A stretch of 64,000 nt of DNA from Xanthomonas arboricola (GCF_002940665.1 NZ_MIGY01000003.1:849573-913572), one strand, 5' to 3'; shown: positions 44,168-55,595, counted from the stretch's first letter. A program made the numbers and translations. The notes: generated from the letters alone by a model not told the origin.

Positions 44168-45120
44168 AGCGTCTGCTCCAGCACGCGCCAGACCAGTTCT
44201 TCGAAATCGATGCCGAGCTGGCGTGCGGCCTTCGGCACCAGCGAGTGGCTGGTCATGCCGGGGGCGGTGTTGACTTCGAGCAGATACAGCTGGCCGCTGG
44301 TGCGGTCGCGCATCACGTCGACGCGGCCCCAGCCACGGGCGCCGGCGGCGCGGAAAGCGTCGAGGGCGAGCTGGCGCAGTTGCGTCTCGGCATCGCCGTC
44401 CAGGCCCGGGCAGAGGTACTGGGTGTCGTCGGCCAGGTACTTGGCGTTGTAGTCGTACCACTGGCCCTTGGGCACGATGCGGATCGACGGCAGCGCGACC
44501 TCGCCGAGCACGGCCACGGTGAGTTCGTCGCCTTCGATCAGCTGCTCCATCAGCAGCGCGCCGTCGTAGCGCGCCGCCAGCACCACGGCTTGTTCGAGCT
44601 GGGCCTGGTCGAACACGCGGCTGATGCCGACGCTGGAGCCTTCGTTGGCCGGCTTGACGATCACCGGCAGGCCGATCTGCCGCGCGGCGGCATGGATGTC
44701 GTCGGCGCTGGCACCGGCGGCCAGGCGCGCATAGCGCGGCGTGGACAGGCCCAGTGACAGCCACACCTGCTTGGTGCGGATCTTGTCCATGCTCAACGCC
44801 GAACCGAGCACGTTGGAGCCGGTATACGGCACCTTGAAGGCTTCCATCAGGCCTTGCACGATGCCGTCTTCGCCGCCGCCGTTATGGCCGTGCAGCACGT
44901 TGAAGACGCGATCGAAGCGTTTTTCGACCAGCGCCTGCGCCAGGGCCGGAATGCCGTCGACCGGCTGCGCATCGACACCGCGCGCACGCAGGGCGTCGAG
45001 CACGTTGCCGCCGGAGTTCAACGACACCTCGCGCTCGGACGAGGTGCCGCCGAGCAGCACGGCGACGCGGCCGAACACGGCCGGGTCGCTGATGCGTGCG
45101 TTGGGAATCACCGCGCTCAT
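44164..45120 (-). CDS. ddlB: D-alanine--D-alanine ligase
   Basis: 318-residue ATP-grasp enzyme making D-Ala-D-Ala. [20 protein letters not shown] is the N-terminal signature, with [19 protein letters not shown] near 77. The ATP-grasp Lys is in [18 protein letters not shown], and [20 protein letters not shown], then [16 protein letters not shown] supply the magnesium and omega-loop residues. Start overlaps the murC stop by ATGA. Confidence 0.97.
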   Translation of the reverse strand: MSAVIPNARISDPAVFGRVAVLLGGTSSEREVSLNSGGNVLDALRARGVDAQPVDGIPALAQALVEKRFDRVFNVLHGHNGGGEDGIVQGLMEAFKVPYTGSNVLGSALSMDKIRTKQVWLSLGLSTPRYARLAAGASADDIHAAARQIGLPVIVKPANEGSSVGISRVFDQAQLEQAVVLAARYDGALLMEQLIEGDELTVAVLGEVALPSIRIVPKGQWYDYNAKYLADDTQYLCPGLDGDAETQLRQLALDAFRAAGARGWGRVDVMRDRTSGQLYLLEVNTAPGMTSHSLVPKAARQLGIDFEELVWRVLEQTL

Positions 45121-46550
45121 GCACTCGCTCCGGTGAAGCCGTCGTTGATGATGTGCTGTGCGACATAACCGATATCGCCGGCGCCCATCATCAGCAACAG
45201 GTCGCCATCCTGCAGCACGTCCGGCAGCACTTCGGCCAGGCCGGAGATCTGGCCGACCACCACCGGCTCGCTGCGCCCGCGCGCACGGATCGCACGCGCC
45301 AGCGCACGCGCATCGGCGCCTGGAATCGGCGCTTCGCCGGCCGGATACACCTCGCTCAGCACCAGCGCATCGACGGTGCTCAGCACCGCGGCAAAGGCGT
45401 CGAACTGATCGCGGGTACGGCTGTAGCGATGCGGCTGGAACGCCACCACCAGGCGCTTGTCCGGCCAGCCGCCACGGGCGGCGGCGAACACCGCTTCCAG
45501 CTCGCGCGGATGGTGGCCGTAATCGTCGACCACGCGTACCCGCGCACCGGTGCTGGTGGTGACTTCGCCCAGGTCGTTGAAGCGGCGGCCGATGCCGGCG
45601 AAGTTTTCCAGCGCACGCGCGATGGTTTCCGGCGCAACGCCCAGCTGCCAGCCGATCGCGGCGGCCGCCAGTGCGTTGAGCACGTTGTGGCGGCCCGGCA
45701 AGGCGAGCGTCACCGGGGTGGTGGTGCCCTCAGGCAGACGCAGCGTGAAGCGCATGCGCGGACCGTCCTGCACCACGTCCTCGGCGCGCACGTCGGCGTT
45801 TTCGCTCATGCCGTAGCTCATGACATGGCGCGGCGTCTTGGCCGCCAGCGCAGCCACTTCCGGATCGTCGATGCACAGCAATGCCAGACCATAGAACGGC
45901 AGGCGCTGCAGGAACTCGGCGAATGCCGCCTGGATGCGCGAAAAATCGTTGCCGTAGTTTTCCAGGTGATCCGAATCGATGTTGGTGATCACCGCCATCA
46001 GCGGGTTCAGACGCAGGAAGCTGCCATCGCTCTCGTCGGCCTCGGCCACCAGCCACTGGCCGCCGCCGAGCTTGGCGTTGGCACCGGCAGCCAGCAATTG
46101 CCCGCCGATGACGAAGGTCGGATCCAGCCCGCCCTCGCTCAGCACCGCTGCCGCCAGGCTGGTGGTGGTGGTCTTGCCATGCGTGCCGGCCACCGCAATG
46201 CCGCGACGGAAACGCATCAGCTCGGCCAGCATCGCCGCACGCGGCATGATCGGAATGCGCTGGCTGCGCGCTTCCATCAGCTCGGGGTTGTCTTCGCGGA
46301 TCGCGCTGGAGACCACCACGCAATCGGTGCCGAGCACGTTGGCCGCCGAATGCCCGCGCATCACTCGCGCACCCAGCTTGGCCAGCCGACGTGTCGCCAC
46401 GTTATCGGAGTTGTCCGAGCCGGAGACTTCATAGCCCAGCGTCAGCATCACCTCGGCAATGCCGCTCATGCCGGTGCCGCCGATACCGACGAAATGCACG
46501 CGCGGGAACGCCCGCACCAGATCGCCGCTGTCCTGCAGACGGCGGATCAC
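45117..46550 (-). CDS. murC: UDP-N-acetylmuramate--L-alanine ligase
   Basis: 477-residue Mur ligase adding L-Ala to UDP-MurNAc. [18 protein letters not shown] starts domain 1; the ATP loop [16 protein letters not shown] is at about 119-134. EADESDGSF is the MurC-specific acidic motif and [13 protein letters not shown] the ligase signature. The start is GTG 46550, overlapping the murG stop (GTGA). Confidence 0.97.
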   Translation of the reverse strand: MIRRLQDSGDLVRAFPRVHFVGIGGTGMSGIAEVMLTLGYEVSGSDNSDNVATRRLAKLGARVMRGHSAANVLGTDCVVVSSAIREDNPELMEARSQRIPIMPRAAMLAELMRFRRGIAVAGTHGKTTTTSLAAAVLSEGGLDPTFVIGGQLLAAGANAKLGGGQWLVAEADESDGSFLRLNPLMAVITNIDSDHLENYGNDFSRIQAAFAEFLQRLPFYGLALLCIDDPEVAALAAKTPRHVMSYGMSENADVRAEDVVQDGPRMRFTLRLPEGTTTPVTLALPGRHNVLNALAAAAIGWQLGVAPETIARALENFAGIGRRFNDLGEVTTSTGARVRVVDDYGHHPRELEAVFAAARGGWPDKRLVVAFQPHRYSRTRDQFDAFAAVLSTVDALVLSEVYPAGEAPIPGADARALARAIRARGRSEPVVVGQISGLAEVLPDVLQDGDLLLMMGAGDIGYVAQHIINDGFTGASA

Positions 46551-47827
46551 GCAGCACCTCCGGTGGAGGTGCGAATCGGGAATTGGGAATCGGGAATCGT
46601 GTAAAGCGAGGCACCTGCGGCGTTGAGCGCCTGACCGGTGCGCTTGTTTTCTTGCATCACTGTCTGTTCCTGCAATTGTTTTGAGCTCTGCCCATTCCCC
46701 ATTCCCGATTTACCACTCCCGGCTTCCTGCAGAATGATGTCGGCGATGCGTTCGGCGGCGTCCGGCTTGGCCAGGGTGCGGGCCGCCTGCGCCATCGACA
46801 GGCGGCGGGCGGGATCGGCAAGCAGGCCCTGCAAGACCTGCTGCAGCCGCACGGCCAGGGTGTCGTCCTGCTTGAGCAGCACGGCGGCGTCGGCGCCGAC
46901 CAGGTATTCGGCATTGCGGGTCTGGTGGTCGTCCACCGCTGCGGCGAAGGGCACCAGCACGCTGCCGATGCCAGCGGCGCACAGTTCGGCCAGCGTGGAG
47001 GCACCGGCGCGGCATACGACCAGATCGGCCCAGGCGTAGGCGGCGGCCATGTCGGCGATGAACGGTTCGACGCTGGCGTTGACGCTTGCCTGCGCGTACG
47101 CGGCCTCGGCTTCGTCACGTAGCTTTTCACCGCACTGGTGGCGCACATCGACATCCGGGTAGCCAAGTGCCGCCAGTGCTGCCGGCACGGCCTGGTTCAA
47201 TGCGCGTGCGCCCTGGCTGCCACCAAGCACCAGCACACGTACGACACTGCCACGGCCGACCAGACGCGTGGCCGGCGCGGGAAGCGCTGCGATTTCCGCA
47301 CGTACCGGATTGCCCACCGCCTCTTCGCCGGCGAAGCTGCCCGGAAAACCGGTCAATACACGGCGCGCAAAACGCGACAACACCTTGTTGGTCATGCCGG
47401 GTGCGCGGTTCTGTTCGTGCACCAGCAACGGCACGCCGAGCAGCCGCGCCGCCAGGCCACCCGGACCTGCCGCAAAGCCGCCGAAACTGATCACCGCACG
47501 CGGCTGGCGCTGGCGCAGCACGAAGCCGGCGGCACGCACTGCGCGCATCACCCGCACCGGTGCGCCCAGCAATTTCACCAGACCCTTGCCGCGCAGGCCG
47601 CTGATGGACAGCGTGTCCAGTGGAATGTCGTGCTGCGGCACCAGCCGGGTTTCCATCGCGCCGTCGGCGCCCAGCCAGGTCACCGGCACGCCACGCGCGC
47701 GCAGCACCTTGGCCACGGCCAGACCCGGGAAGATATGCCCGCCGGTGCCGCCAGCCAGAATCATCACTGGTCGGATCCCCGCACATGCATGTGCGGGCTT
47801 TTGCGAGGGATTCGCATGAGTGCTCAT
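46547..47827 (-). CDS. murG: UDP-GlcNAc transferase MurG, with repeat-derived C-terminal tail
   Basis: 426-residue inner-membrane-associated GT-B enzyme making lipid II. The glycine loop [18 protein letters not shown] is at about 22-39, [17 protein letters not shown] follows, and the UDP-GlcNAc site includes [23 protein letters not shown] and [11 protein letters not shown]. The enzyme should end near residue 368 ([14 protein letters not shown]). The last ~58 residues ([10 protein letters not shown].., [19 protein letters not shown]) translate repeat DNA. There is also a ~20-residue N-terminal extension spanning two palindromes. ATGA/GTGA overlaps join it to ftsW and murC. Confidence 0.95.
   Translation of the reverse strand: MSTHANPSQKPAHACAGIRPVMILAGGTGGHIFPGLAVAKVLRARGVPVTWLGADGAMETRLVPQHDIPLDTLSISGLRGKGLVKLLGAPVRVMRAVRAAGFVLRQRQPRAVISFGGFAAGPGGLAARLLGVPLLVHEQNRAPGMTNKVLSRFARRVLTGFPGSFAGEEAVGNPVRAEIAALPAPATRLVGRGSVVRVLVLGGSQGARALNQAVPAALAALGYPDVDVRHQCGEKLRDEAEAAYAQASVNASVEPFIADMAAAYAWADLVVCRAGASTLAELCAAGIGSVLVPFAAAVDDHQTRNAEYLVGADAAVLLKQDDTLAVRLQQVLQGLLADPARRLSMAQAARTLAKPDAAERIADIILQEAGSGKSGMGNGQSSKQLQEQTVMQENKRTGQALNAAGASLYTIPDSQFPIRTSTGGAA
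46573..46720. repeat. Inverted heptamer pair inside the 3' end of murG
   Basis: GGGAATC-type array 46573-46599 and complementary array 46691-46720 (CCCATTCCCC ATTCCCGATT), about 90 bp apart, all within the open murG frame. Confidence 0.85.
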
Positions 47828-47830
47828 GCG
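47778..47830. repeat. Two palindromes at the ftsW-murG junction
   Basis: A 20-bp perfect palindrome, CCCGCACATG/CATGTGCGGG (47778-47797), encodes the MurG N-terminal extension. An 18-bp one, CGCATGAG-TG-CTCATGCG (47813-47830), contains the murG start codon and the ftsW stop. Confidence 0.8.
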
Positions 47831-49203
47831 ATCCTTCCGAAGGTCGGTTCCACGCGCGGCTGCATGCGGCTGGTGCCGCGCAGGAACTCGGACGCATGCG
47901 CAGACGTCGTCGAGGCTGCTGCGACCGGTGCCGGGGCGGGTGCGGCGGCAACCGGCTCGCGCTGCGGTTTGCGCGCGGGCGCATAGGCCGGCGCGGCCGA
48001 TTCGACCACCGGTTCGACCGGCTCGGCCGACGGCGCGCCCGCACCCTGCGGCGACAACTTGCTGCGCAGGCGCTCGGCACGATCCATTTCGTAGGACACG
48101 CGCAGCAGTAGGCCCATCGCCACACAGGTCATCAGCACCGACGAACCGCCGGAGGAAATCAGCGGCAGGGTCAGGCCCTTGGTCGGCAGGATGCCCAGGT
48201 TCACGCCCACCGAGACGAAGCTCTGCAGGCTGATCCACAAGCCGATGCCGAAGGCGATGTAGCCGGAGAAGTGCCGCTTCATTTCCACGCAGCGCATGCC
48301 CAGCCAGAACGCACGGCCGACCAGCAGCGCATACAGCGAGATCACCCCGCACACGCCGACAAAGCCGAGTTCTTCGGCAATGACCGAGAAGATGAAGTCG
48401 GTATGCGCTTCGGGCAGGTAGTTGAGCTTCTGCACCGAAGCGCCCAGGCCCACGCCGGTCCACTGGCCGCGGCCGACCGCCATCAAGGCGTTGGACAACT
48501 GATACCCGGAGCCGAGCTGGTCGGCCCACGGGTCCAGGAACGAGGTGATGCGACGCAGCCGGTACGGCTCCAGGATCGCGATGAAGGCGAACACCGGCAG
48601 GCCGAACACGATCGGCATCGACATGCGCGGCAGGTTCACTCCGCCCAGCACCAGCATGCCGGCGGTGATCGCCAGCAGCAGCGTGGATGAGCCGAAGTCC
48701 GGCTGCATCAGCAGCAGGCCGACCAATGCGATCGCCACGCCCAGTGGCTTGAGCATCGCCGGCCAGGTCGCATTGACCTCGTCGCGAAAGCGCACCAGAT
48801 AGCTGGACAGCCACACGATGTAGAGCACCTTGACCGCTTCGACGGTCTGGCATTTCGACACGCCCAGATTGATCCAGCGCTTGGCGCCATTGACGCTGCT
48901 GCCCAGGCCGGGCACGAACACCACCATCAGCAGGCCGAAGCAGGCCAGCAGCAACACCTGGTTGTACTGCTCGATGGTCTTGAGCTCGGTGCGCATCGCC
49001 CAGAACGCCAGGCCCACGCCGATGCCCAGGAACAGCAGATGGCGGGTCAGGTAATAGAACGGGTTGTCGGACAGCTCGATCGAGCTGGACGCCACCATCA
49101 CCACGCCCAGCGAGGCGAGCGTGGCCGCGGCCCCGAGCAGCCACGGGTCGTAGCGGCCGCCGATGGCATCCAGTCGCGTGGCCTGGCGGGACATGTCGTT
49201 CAT
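47824..49203 (-). CDS. ftsW: Septal peptidoglycan glycosyltransferase FtsW
   Basis: 459-residue SEDS polymerase with about ten membrane helices. [15 protein letters not shown] and the loop Asp region in [20 protein letters not shown] are the family signatures, with [15 protein letters not shown] near 372. Residues about 400-459 form a Pro/Ala-rich cytoplasmic tail ([20 protein letters not shown]) longer than in E. coli FtsW. The start shares one base with the mraY stop (TGATG). murD, which usually lies between mraY and ftsW, is absent. Confidence 0.97.
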   Translation of the reverse strand: MNDMSRQATRLDAIGGRYDPWLLGAAATLASLGVVMVASSSIELSDNPFYYLTRHLLFLGIGVGLAFWAMRTELKTIEQYNQVLLLACFGLLMVVFVPGLGSSVNGAKRWINLGVSKCQTVEAVKVLYIVWLSSYLVRFRDEVNATWPAMLKPLGVAIALVGLLLMQPDFGSSTLLLAITAGMLVLGGVNLPRMSMPIVFGLPVFAFIAILEPYRLRRITSFLDPWADQLGSGYQLSNALMAVGRGQWTGVGLGASVQKLNYLPEAHTDFIFSVIAEELGFVGVCGVISLYALLVGRAFWLGMRCVEMKRHFSGYIAFGIGLWISLQSFVSVGVNLGILPTKGLTLPLISSGGSSVLMTCVAMGLLLRVSYEMDRAERLRSKLSPQGAGAPSAEPVEPVVESAAPAYAPARKPQREPVAAAPAPAPVAAASTTSAHASEFLRGTSRMQPRVEPTFGRIA

Positions 49204-50288
49204 CAGCGCACCTTCAACGTGGCAAGGCCGATCAGCACCAGCACCACCGAAATGATCCAGAAGCGCACGATCACGCGCGGCTCCGGCCAGCCCTTGAGTT
49301 CGAAGTGATGATGGATCGGCGCCATGCGGAACACGCGCTTGCCGGTCAGCTTGAAGCTGGCGACCTGGATCATCACCGACAGCGTTTCGATCACGAACAC
49401 CCCGCCCATGATCACCAGCACCAGCTCCTGGCGCACGATCACCGCGATGGTGCCGAGCACCGCGCCCAGCGACAGCGCGCCGATATCGCCCATGAACACC
49501 ATGGCCGGATAGGTGTTGAACCACAGAAAGCCCAGACCTGCGCCGGCAATCGCCGAGCAGATGATGATCAGCTCGCCGGCCCCAGGAATCAGCGGGATCT
49601 TCAGGTATTCGGCAAACACCACATTGCCCGAGGCGTAGGCGAACACGCCCAGCGCACAGGCCACCAGCACGGTCGGCATGATCGCCAGACCATCCAGGCC
49701 GTCGGTCAGGTTCACCGCATTGGAGAAGCCGACGATCCAGAAATAGGCGATCACCACGAAGCTCACGCCGGCCAGCGGCAGCGCGATCGACTTGAACATC
49801 GGGATGTAGAAGGTGATCGCGGCCGGCACGTCGGCGGTGTAGTACAGAAACAGGCCCGCGGCCAGGCCGAAGATCGACTGCAGCAGATACTTCCAGCGCG
49901 ACTTCAGGCCATTGGGATCGCGGCGCACGATCTTGATCCAGTCGTCGTACCAGCCGATCGCGCCGAAACAGATCATCACCGCCAGCACCAACCACACGTA
50001 ACGGTTGCGCAAATCGCCCCACAGCAGTACCGACAAGGTCACCGTCAGCAGGATCAGCGAACCGCCCATGGTCGGGGTGCCGGCCTTGGAGAAATGCGTC
50101 TGCGGGCCGTCCTGGCGGATCGGCTGGCCGCCTTTGAACTGGGCCAGCTTGCGGATCACCGCCGGGCCCATCCACAACGACAGGAACAGCGCGGTCAGCG
50201 CGGCCAGGATGCCGCGAAAGGTCAGATAGTTGAACAGCCCGAACAGGCTCTCCAGTTGCTGCAGCCAACGCGCCAGCTCAAGCAGCAT
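49203..50288 (-). CDS. mraY: Phospho-MurNAc-pentapeptide translocase
   Basis: 361-residue integral membrane enzyme making lipid I from UDP-MurNAc-pentapeptide and undecaprenyl phosphate. Ten or so helices. [35 protein letters not shown] (catalytic Asp pair) and [16 protein letters not shown] are diagnostic, as is [17 protein letters not shown] near the C-terminus. ATG 50288 gives the standard length. It overlaps the murF 3' end by 11 bp. Confidence 0.98.
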   Translation of the reverse strand: MLLELARWLQQLESLFGLFNYLTFRGILAALTALFLSLWMGPAVIRKLAQFKGGQPIRQDGPQTHFSKAGTPTMGGSLILLTVTLSVLLWGDLRNRYVWLVLAVMICFGAIGWYDDWIKIVRRDPNGLKSRWKYLLQSIFGLAAGLFLYYTADVPAAITFYIPMFKSIALPLAGVSFVVIAYFWIVGFSNAVNLTDGLDGLAIMPTVLVACALGVFAYASGNVVFAEYLKIPLIPGAGELIIICSAIAGAGLGFLWFNTYPAMVFMGDIGALSLGAVLGTIAVIVRQELVLVIMGGVFVIETLSVMIQVASFKLTGKRVFRMAPIHHHFELKGWPEPRVIVRFWIISVVLVLIGLATLKVR

Positions 50289-51771
50289 GGGATGCGTCCT
50301 CCGCCGGGGCGAGCAGCGCGGCGACAATGCGGTCCATGGCGCTGCCACGGGAGCCTTTCACCAGCAGCGTGGGCGGGGTTTGCGCCGTGGGGGCGGCAGT
50401 GGGCGCCGCCGCACCGGTGTGTTCGTACATCGAAGAAGATTCCTGCGTTTGGGTCGACGAAACGGCGAGCTGTGCCAGATCCGCCTGCAAGGCCGCGATC
50501 AACGCGGCATGGGTGGCGAACACCCGGCCGCCCTCGCCGAACGCTTGCGCGGCGGCGGCACTGAGCTCGCCCAGCGCATACAGGCGCTGCAGCTTGGCCG
50601 CGCGCGCGCGACGTCCGGCGGCGGCATGCAGGGCCGCGCCTTCCGGGCCGAGTTCGCGCATGTCGCCGAGCACCAGCCAGCCCTCGCCAGGTGCAGCGGC
50701 CAGGGTGTCGATGGCGGCATCCAGCGAACCGGGATTGGCGTTGTAGCTGTCGTCAATCAGCACCGCGCCGCCAGGCAGGGCGTGGGTGATCTGACGTCCG
50801 GCCACCGGGTGCGCCTGGGCCAGACCGGCGGCGATGATCGGCAAGGCGATGCCCGCACCCAACGCCAGACCGGCCGCAGCCAGCGCGTTGAGCACGTTGT
50901 GGCGGCCCGGCAACGGCAGCGCGATCTGCGCTTGGCCCTGCGGGGTCACCAGGGTGAATTGCGCGCCACTGGCCTGCAGCCGCAAGCCATGCGCGGTGAT
51001 GTCGGCACTGGCCTGCAGGCCGTAACGCAACACGCGACGGCCCTGCACCGGCTGCGCATGCAACTGCTGCTCGAACCAGGCACCGAAGGCATCGTCGGCA
51101 TTGATCACCGCCACGCCATCGGCCGGCAATGCGGCGTAAATGGCGCCCTTGGTGCGGGCGACGCCGAGCAGGCTGCCCAGGCGTTCCAGATGGGCGGGCG
51201 CGATGTTGTTGACCAGGGCCACGTGCGGCTGCGCGATCTCGGTGAGATAGGCGATATCGCCCGGCTTGCCGGCGCCCATTTCGTAGATCGCCAGGTCCGC
51301 ATCGTCGGGGGCGGCGATCACCGCCAGCGGCAGGCCGATCTCGTTGTTGCGGTTGCCCGGCGTGGCGTAGACGGTGGTGCCGTCGACACGCCCGGCCTCG
51401 GTCAGGATGGCCAGCAGCAGGGCCTTGACGCTGGTCTTGCCGTTGGAGCCGGTCAAGGCGATCACCCGCGTGGCGCGGTCGCGCTGCATGCCGGCAGCGA
51501 TACGCGCCAGCGCGAGTTCGGTATTTTCCACCAGCACCTGCGGCACGCTCAGCGCCGGCAGCAGGCGGCTCACCAGCAACCCGCTGGCGCCGTGCGCCAC
51601 CGCGTCCGCGGCAAAGTCGTGTCCGTCGAAACGCTCGCCGCGCAGCGCCACGTACAGGCTGCCGTTGGCCAGCGTGCGGGTGTCGTTGCCGACGGCGTCG
51701 ATCATGGCGTCGTCGCCATGCAGCTCGCCACCGGCCCAGTGGGCCATCAACGACAGCGGAGTGAGCTTCAT
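50278..51771 (-). CDS. murF: UDP-MurNAc-tripeptide--D-Ala-D-Ala ligase
   Basis: 497-residue Mur ligase. ATP loop [20 protein letters not shown] at about 104-123, then [16 protein letters not shown] and [16 protein letters not shown], typical of Mur[16 protein letters not shown] marks the ligase domain. Residues about 435-470 are an Ala/Thr/Pro-rich insertion ([20 protein letters not shown]) before the end motif [15 protein letters not shown], making it longer than E. coli MurF (452). ATGA overlap with murE. Confidence 0.97.
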   Translation of the reverse strand: MKLTPLSLMAHWAGGELHGDDAMIDAVGNDTRTLANGSLYVALRGERFDGHDFAADAVAHGASGLLVSRLLPALSVPQVLVENTELALARIAAGMQRDRATRVIALTGSNGKTSVKALLLAILTEAGRVDGTTVYATPGNRNNEIGLPLAVIAAPDDADLAIYEMGAGKPGDIAYLTEIAQPHVALVNNIAPAHLERLGSLLGVARTKGAIYAALPADGVAVINADDAFGAWFEQQLHAQPVQGRRVLRYGLQASADITAHGLRLQASGAQFTLVTPQGQAQIALPLPGRHNVLNALAAAGLALGAGIALPIIAAGLAQAHPVAGRQITHALPGGAVLIDDSYNANPGSLDAAIDTLAAAPGEGWLVLGDMRELGPEGAALHAAAGRRARAAKLQRLYALGELSAAAAQAFGEGGRVFATHAALIAALQADLAQLAVSSTQTQESSSMYEHTGAAAPTAAPTAQTPPTLLVKGSRGSAMDRIVAALLAPAEDASHAA

Positions 51772-53255
51772 GCGCGCACTCCCAGTACAGTGCGCGGCAA
51801 CAGGGCCTGCGCCGCCACGATGGCGTCGTCGAAGGCGTGCTGCACGCCGGCGACTTCCTGATACGGCTCGTGGCCCTTGCCGGCGATCAACACGATGTCG
51901 GAGGCACTGGCCATGCCGATGGCCTGATGGATCGCTGCGGCACGGTCGCGCTGCACGATCGCCGCATCCGGACGCGCGAAGCCGCGCAGGATATCGGCCA
52001 CGATCACATCGCCATCTTCGCCACGCGGGTTGTCGTCGGTGACGATCGCCACGTCGGCATTGACCTCGGCAATGGCCGCCATCTGCGGGCGCTTGCCGGT
52101 ATCGCGCTCGCCGCCGCAGCCGAACACGCAGATCAGCCGGTCCTGTGCATGCGCGCGCAGGCTGGCCAATGCCTGTTCCAGCGCGTCGGGCGTGTGTGCG
52201 TAGTCGACGACCACCAGCGGTGCGCCATGCGCGCCACCGAGCCGATTCATGCGGCCGTGGATCGGCTGCAACCGGCCGAGCACTTCGGCGATCTGCGCCG
52301 GCGCGATCTCCAGCGCAGACAACGCGCCGGCCACGGCCAGCAGGTTGTCCACGTTGAAGCGGCCCAGCAGCAGCGAGTGCACCGGATGTACCTGGCCGTC
52401 GAGATGCAGCGCGAAATTGATGCCGTTGTGATCCAGCTGCAGTGCTTGCGCACGCACGTTTGCCTGGGCCTGCGCGCGCGAACTCACACCGATCGCGCGC
52501 AGCGCGGGGTCGAGCGAGGCCAGCAGCGTGCGGCCGAAGGCATCGTCCAGGTTCACCACGGCGGCCTTCAATCCGGCGCGCGTGAACAGCCTGGCCTTGG
52601 CCGCGCCGTACTGCGCCATGTCGCCGTGGTAATCGAGATGGTCGCGGGTGAGATTGGTGAACACCGCCACGTCGAAATGCACCGCGTCCACGCGGCCCTG
52701 GTCCAGCGCATGCGAGCTGACTTCCATCGCCACCGCCTGCGCGCCCGCGTCGCGCAACTGCGCCAGTAACGCGTGCGTTTGCAGCACCAGCGGCGTGGTG
52801 AAACCGGTCGGCACCGCGCTGCCGTACAGGCCGACACCCAGGGTACCGAGCGTGCCGGCAGGGGTGCCGAGCAGCGTCAGGGCCTGCGCCAGCAATTGCA
52901 CGGTGGAGGTCTTGCCGTTGGTGCCGGTGACGCCGACCATGCGCATCGCCTGCGAGGGCTGGCCGTGGAACCGGTCGGCCATCGCGCCCAGACGCGCACG
53001 CAAGCCCGGCACGGCGAGCGCATCGGCCGGTGCCGGCAGATCGGCCGGCGCCGGCGGCTCGAACAACACCGCCGCCGCACCATTGGCGCGCGCCTGGTCG
53101 ACGAAGCCCAGACCATGCGCACCGAACCCGGCGATCGCCACGAAGGCATCGCCCGCACGCACCGCACGGCTGTCCATCACCAGGCCCGACACCTGCACGT
53201 CGTGCGCGAGTGGCACGTCCGGCAACAGCTGCGACAGCGACATGGTGCGGCTCAC
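51768..53255 (-). CDS. murE: UDP-MurNAc-dipeptide--meso-diaminopimelate ligase
   Basis: 495-residue Mur ligase. ATP loop [19 protein letters not shown] at about 108-126, then [13 protein letters not shown] and [13 protein letters not shown]. The specificity motif DDNPRGED (near 410) is the DNPR form that selects meso-diaminopimelate. The start is GTG 53255, overlapping the ftsI stop (GTGA); an internal ATG at 53243 is possible. It acts on UDP-MurNAc-L-Ala-D-Glu, although murD is not in the cluster. Confidence 0.97.
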   Translation of the reverse strand: MSRTMSLSQLLPDVPLAHDVQVSGLVMDSRAVRAGDAFVAIAGFGAHGLGFVDQARANGAAAVLFEPPAPADLPAPADALAVPGLRARLGAMADRFHGQPSQAMRMVGVTGTNGKTSTVQLLAQALTLLGTPAGTLGTLGVGLYGSAVPTGFTTPLVLQTHALLAQLRDAGAQAVAMEVSSHALDQGRVDAVHFDVAVFTNLTRDHLDYHGDMAQYGAAKARLFTRAGLKAAVVNLDDAFGRTLLASLDPALRAIGVSSRAQAQANVRAQALQLDHNGINFALHLDGQVHPVHSLLLGRFNVDNLLAVAGALSALEIAPAQIAEVLGRLQPIHGRMNRLGGAHGAPLVVVDYAHTPDALEQALASLRAHAQDRLICVFGCGGERDTGKRPQMAAIAEVNADVAIVTDDNPRGEDGDVIVADILRGFARPDAAIVQRDRAAAIHQAIGMASASDIVLIAGKGHEPYQEVAGVQHAFDDAIVAAQALLPRTVLGVRA

Positions 53256-55120
53256 TGGCGGCTCTCCTGCAGCGGCGCAGGCTGGGCGGGTGCGGGCAAT
53301 GCAGCCGGTGCGAGTGCGGTGGGAATACCCGCAGACACTTCATCCACCGGGTCCGGCACCAGCGCCGGATCCAGATCGGCAGGCTGCGGCTTGACGACCG
53401 GCTGCCCGGTCTTGCCGGCGGCCTGTGCGGCCAGCCACGACTGGATGTCGTCCGGCGGCACGTCCATCAGCCGCAGCGCCCCTTCCATCACTCTGTGGAA
53501 CACCGGCGCCGACACCAGGCCGCCGTAATACACCTTGCCCTGCGGATCGTTGATCACGATGACGGTGGCAAAGCGTGGACGCGTGGCCGGCACCAGGCCG
53601 GCGAACAGCGCGTTGTAATGCCCGCGCTCGTACCCGTTGGCGCCGTTCTTGCGCGCGGTGCCGGTCTTGCCGGCCACGTGATAGCCCAGGATCGCCGCGC
53701 CCTTTGCGCCGCCCTGGGTGACCACGGTTTCCATCATGTCGATGACCTGGCGCGCCACCTCGGGGGTGACCACCTGGCGGGTCTCGTTGTGCTGGCCGCG
53801 CACGAAGGTCGGCGGCGTCAGCTTGCCGCCATTGCCCAACGTGGCATACGCCTGCGCGATCTGCAGCGGCGTCACCGACAGGCCGTAGCCGTAGGACATC
53901 GTGGTCTTGGACGGGCCGCTCCAGCGCGCCGGCTGCAGCACCACGCCGGCCGATTCGCCGGGAAAACCGCTGTGCGGCGCGGCGCCGTAGCCGAAGTTGC
54001 GGATCGACTGATAGAAGGTCTGGTCCGGCACCTTGGCGGCGATCTTGGCCGCGCCGATGTTGGAGCTGCGGGTGATCACGCCGGTGACGTTGAGCACGCC
54101 GTTGTTGCGCGGCACATCGCGGATGGTGAAGCGCCCCACCGACATGTAGCCGGGGTTGGTGTCGATGACGGTGTCCTTGGTCACCACGCCGGCGGTCAGC
54201 GCGGTGGCCACGGTCAGCGGCTTCATCGTCGAGCCCGGCTCGACCAGATCGGTGACCGCACGGTTGCGGCGCGCCGACGGGTTGATGCCGGTGACCGCGT
54301 TGGGGTTGTAGGTGGGCAGGTTGACCATCGCCAGCACTTCGCCGGTGGCCACATCCATCACCACCATCGAACCGCCGGCAGCATTGTTTTCGACCAGCGC
54401 GTTGCGCAGTTCCTTGTAGGCCAGGAACTGGATGCGGCGGTCGATGCTCAGCGTCAGGTCCTTGCCCGGCTGCGCCGGACGTACCAGATCCACGCTCTCC
54501 ACGATCGCGCCGCGCGCATCGCGCACCACCTTCTTGGAACCCGGCTTGCCGCGCAGCCATTCGTCGAAGGCCAGCTCCAGGCCTTCCTGACCACGGTCGT
54601 CGATGTTGGTGAAGCCCAGCACGTGGGCCATCGCCTCGCCTTGCGGATAGAAGCGGCGGAACTCGCGCTGCGAAAACACACCGGGAATCTTCAGATCGAC
54701 AATCGCATGTGCCTTGTCCGGATTGATCCGGCGCTGCAGGTACATGAATTCCTTGCCGGCCTTCTGCGCCAGCTTGGCGTTCAACTCGTCCAGCGGCTGG
54801 CCGAGCGCCTTGGCCAGCTCGGGAATGCGGTCCGGGTTGCGCAATAGTTCCTGCGGATTGACCCAGATCGATTCCACCGGAGTGGAAACGGCCAGCGGCT
54901 CGCCGTTGCGGTCGGTGATCATGCCGCGCGAGGTGGCGATCGGCAGCTCACGCAGATAGCGCGCTTCGCCCTGGCGTTGGTAGAAATCGCGGTTGACCAG
55001 CTGCACGAACGCCGCCCGGCCGATCAGCGTCACCGAGCACAGGCCCAGCGCGATGCCGACCAGTGTCAGGCGGCCACGCAGATTGAAGTTGCTGCGCGCG
55101 CGGTTGCGGCCGGCTTTCAT
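53252..55120 (-). CDS. ftsI: Septal transpeptidase FtsI (PBP3)
   Basis: 622-residue class B penicillin-binding protein. A membrane anchor ([20 protein letters not shown], about 18-37) precedes the pedestal domain ([18 protein letters not shown]). In the transpeptidase domain the catalytic Ser297 is in [12 protein letters not shown] is at 352-354 and KTGTA at 485-489. A Pro/Ala-rich tail follows from about 565 ([15 protein letters not shown]). The start ATGA overlaps the stop of the 72-codon repeat ORF instead of ftsL directly. Confidence 0.98.
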   Translation of the reverse strand: MKAGRNRARSNFNLRGRLTLVGIALGLCSVTLIGRAAFVQLVNRDFYQRQGEARYLRELPIATSRGMITDRNGEPLAVSTPVESIWVNPQELLRNPDRIPELAKALGQPLDELNAKLAQKAGKEFMYLQRRINPDKAHAIVDLKIPGVFSQREFRRFYPQGEAMAHVLGFTNIDDRGQEGLELAFDEWLRGKPGSKKVVRDARGAIVESVDLVRPAQPGKDLTLSIDRRIQFLAYKELRNALVENNAAGGSMVVMDVATGEVLAMVNLPTYNPNAVTGINPSARRNRAVTDLVEPGSTMKPLTVATALTAGVVTKDTVIDTNPGYMSVGRFTIRDVPRNNGVLNVTGVITRSSNIGAAKIAAKVPDQTFYQSIRNFGYGAAPHSGFPGESAGVVLQPARWSGPSKTTMSYGYGLSVTPLQIAQAYATLGNGGKLTPPTFVRGQHNETRQVVTPEVARQVIDMMETVVTQGGAKGAAILGYHVAGKTGTARKNGANGYERGHYNALFAGLVPATRPRFATVIVINDPQGKVYYGGLVSAPVFHRVMEGALRLMDVPPDDIQSWLAAQAAGKTGQPVVKPQPADLDPALVPDPVDEVSAGIPTALAPAALPAPAQPAPLQESRQ

Positions 55121-55335
55121 GGCGCACCTCCGTGTGCGCCACCCTGCGGGCGGCTTCGCCGTGCAAAACGGCTGTCCTGCCGTTTTGTCATGGGCGTACC
55201 TGTGTGTGCGCCACCCTGCGGGCGGCTTCGCCGTGCAAAACGGCTGTCCTGCCGTTTTGTCATGGGCGTACCTGTGTGTGCGCCACCCTGCGGGCGGCTT
55301 CGCCGTGCAAAACGGCTGTCCTGCCGTTCGGTCAT
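55117..55335 (-). CDS. 72-codon repeat ORF bridging ftsL and ftsI
   Basis: Starts ATG 55335 (ATGA with the ftsL stop) and ends TGA 55117 (ATGA with the ftsI start). It encodes three near-identical 24-residue repeats, core RQDSRFARRSRPQGGAH plus linker TGTPMTK. The repeat is 72 bp, so each copy keeps frame and brings its own CATGA. The basic, low-complexity peptide has no known family. A translational bridge is the simplest role. Confidence 0.55.
   Translation of the reverse strand: MTERQDSRFARRSRPQGGAHTGTPMTKRQDSRFARRSRPQGGAHTGTPMTKRQDSRFARRSRPQGGAHGGAP
55118..55332. repeat. Three tandem 72-bp repeats between ftsL and ftsI
   Basis: Copies at 55118-55188 (one base short), 55189-55260 and 55261-55332. 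Copies 2 and 3 differ by only a couple of bases near the end. Each holds a hairpin CAAAACGGC/GCCGTTTTG and begins CATGG, the complement of an ATG start. Confidence 0.95.
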
Positions 55336-55595
55336 GGGCGCACCACCACGATGTCGTTGGTCTCCGGAAACTTCATCCCGATGCGCGCACGCGCGACCTG
55401 ATCCACGCGATTGCTTTCCGCCCAGGTAGCCTGCTCCAGCTGCAGCCGGCCGAATTCGATGTTCAATTCATCGCGCGTGTGTTCGAGCTTGGACAACTGC
55501 ACGAACAGCTTGCGATGCATGTGACGCATGTACACGACCCCGATCGCCGAGGCGATGCTGCAGGCGAGCAGCACGATGAGCAGCAGGCGGCTCAT
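55332..55595 (-). CDS. ftsL: Cell division protein FtsL
   Basis: 87-residue bitopic divisome protein partnering FtsB and FtsQ. Membrane helix [20 protein letters not shown] (about 4-23), then a leucine-zipper-like coiled coil ([28 protein letters not shown]), ending with the FtsL-type [17 protein letters not shown]. Its ribosome site GGAG lies inside a 10-bp hairpin, CGGCGTCTCC-GTTC-GGAGACGCCG (55597-55620), at the end of rsmH. ATGA overlap with rsmH. Confidence 0.95.
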   Translation of the reverse strand: MSRLLLIVLLACSIASAIGVVYMRHMHRKLFVQLSKLEHTRDELNIEFGRLQLEQATWAESNRVDQVARARIGMKFPETNDIVVVRP

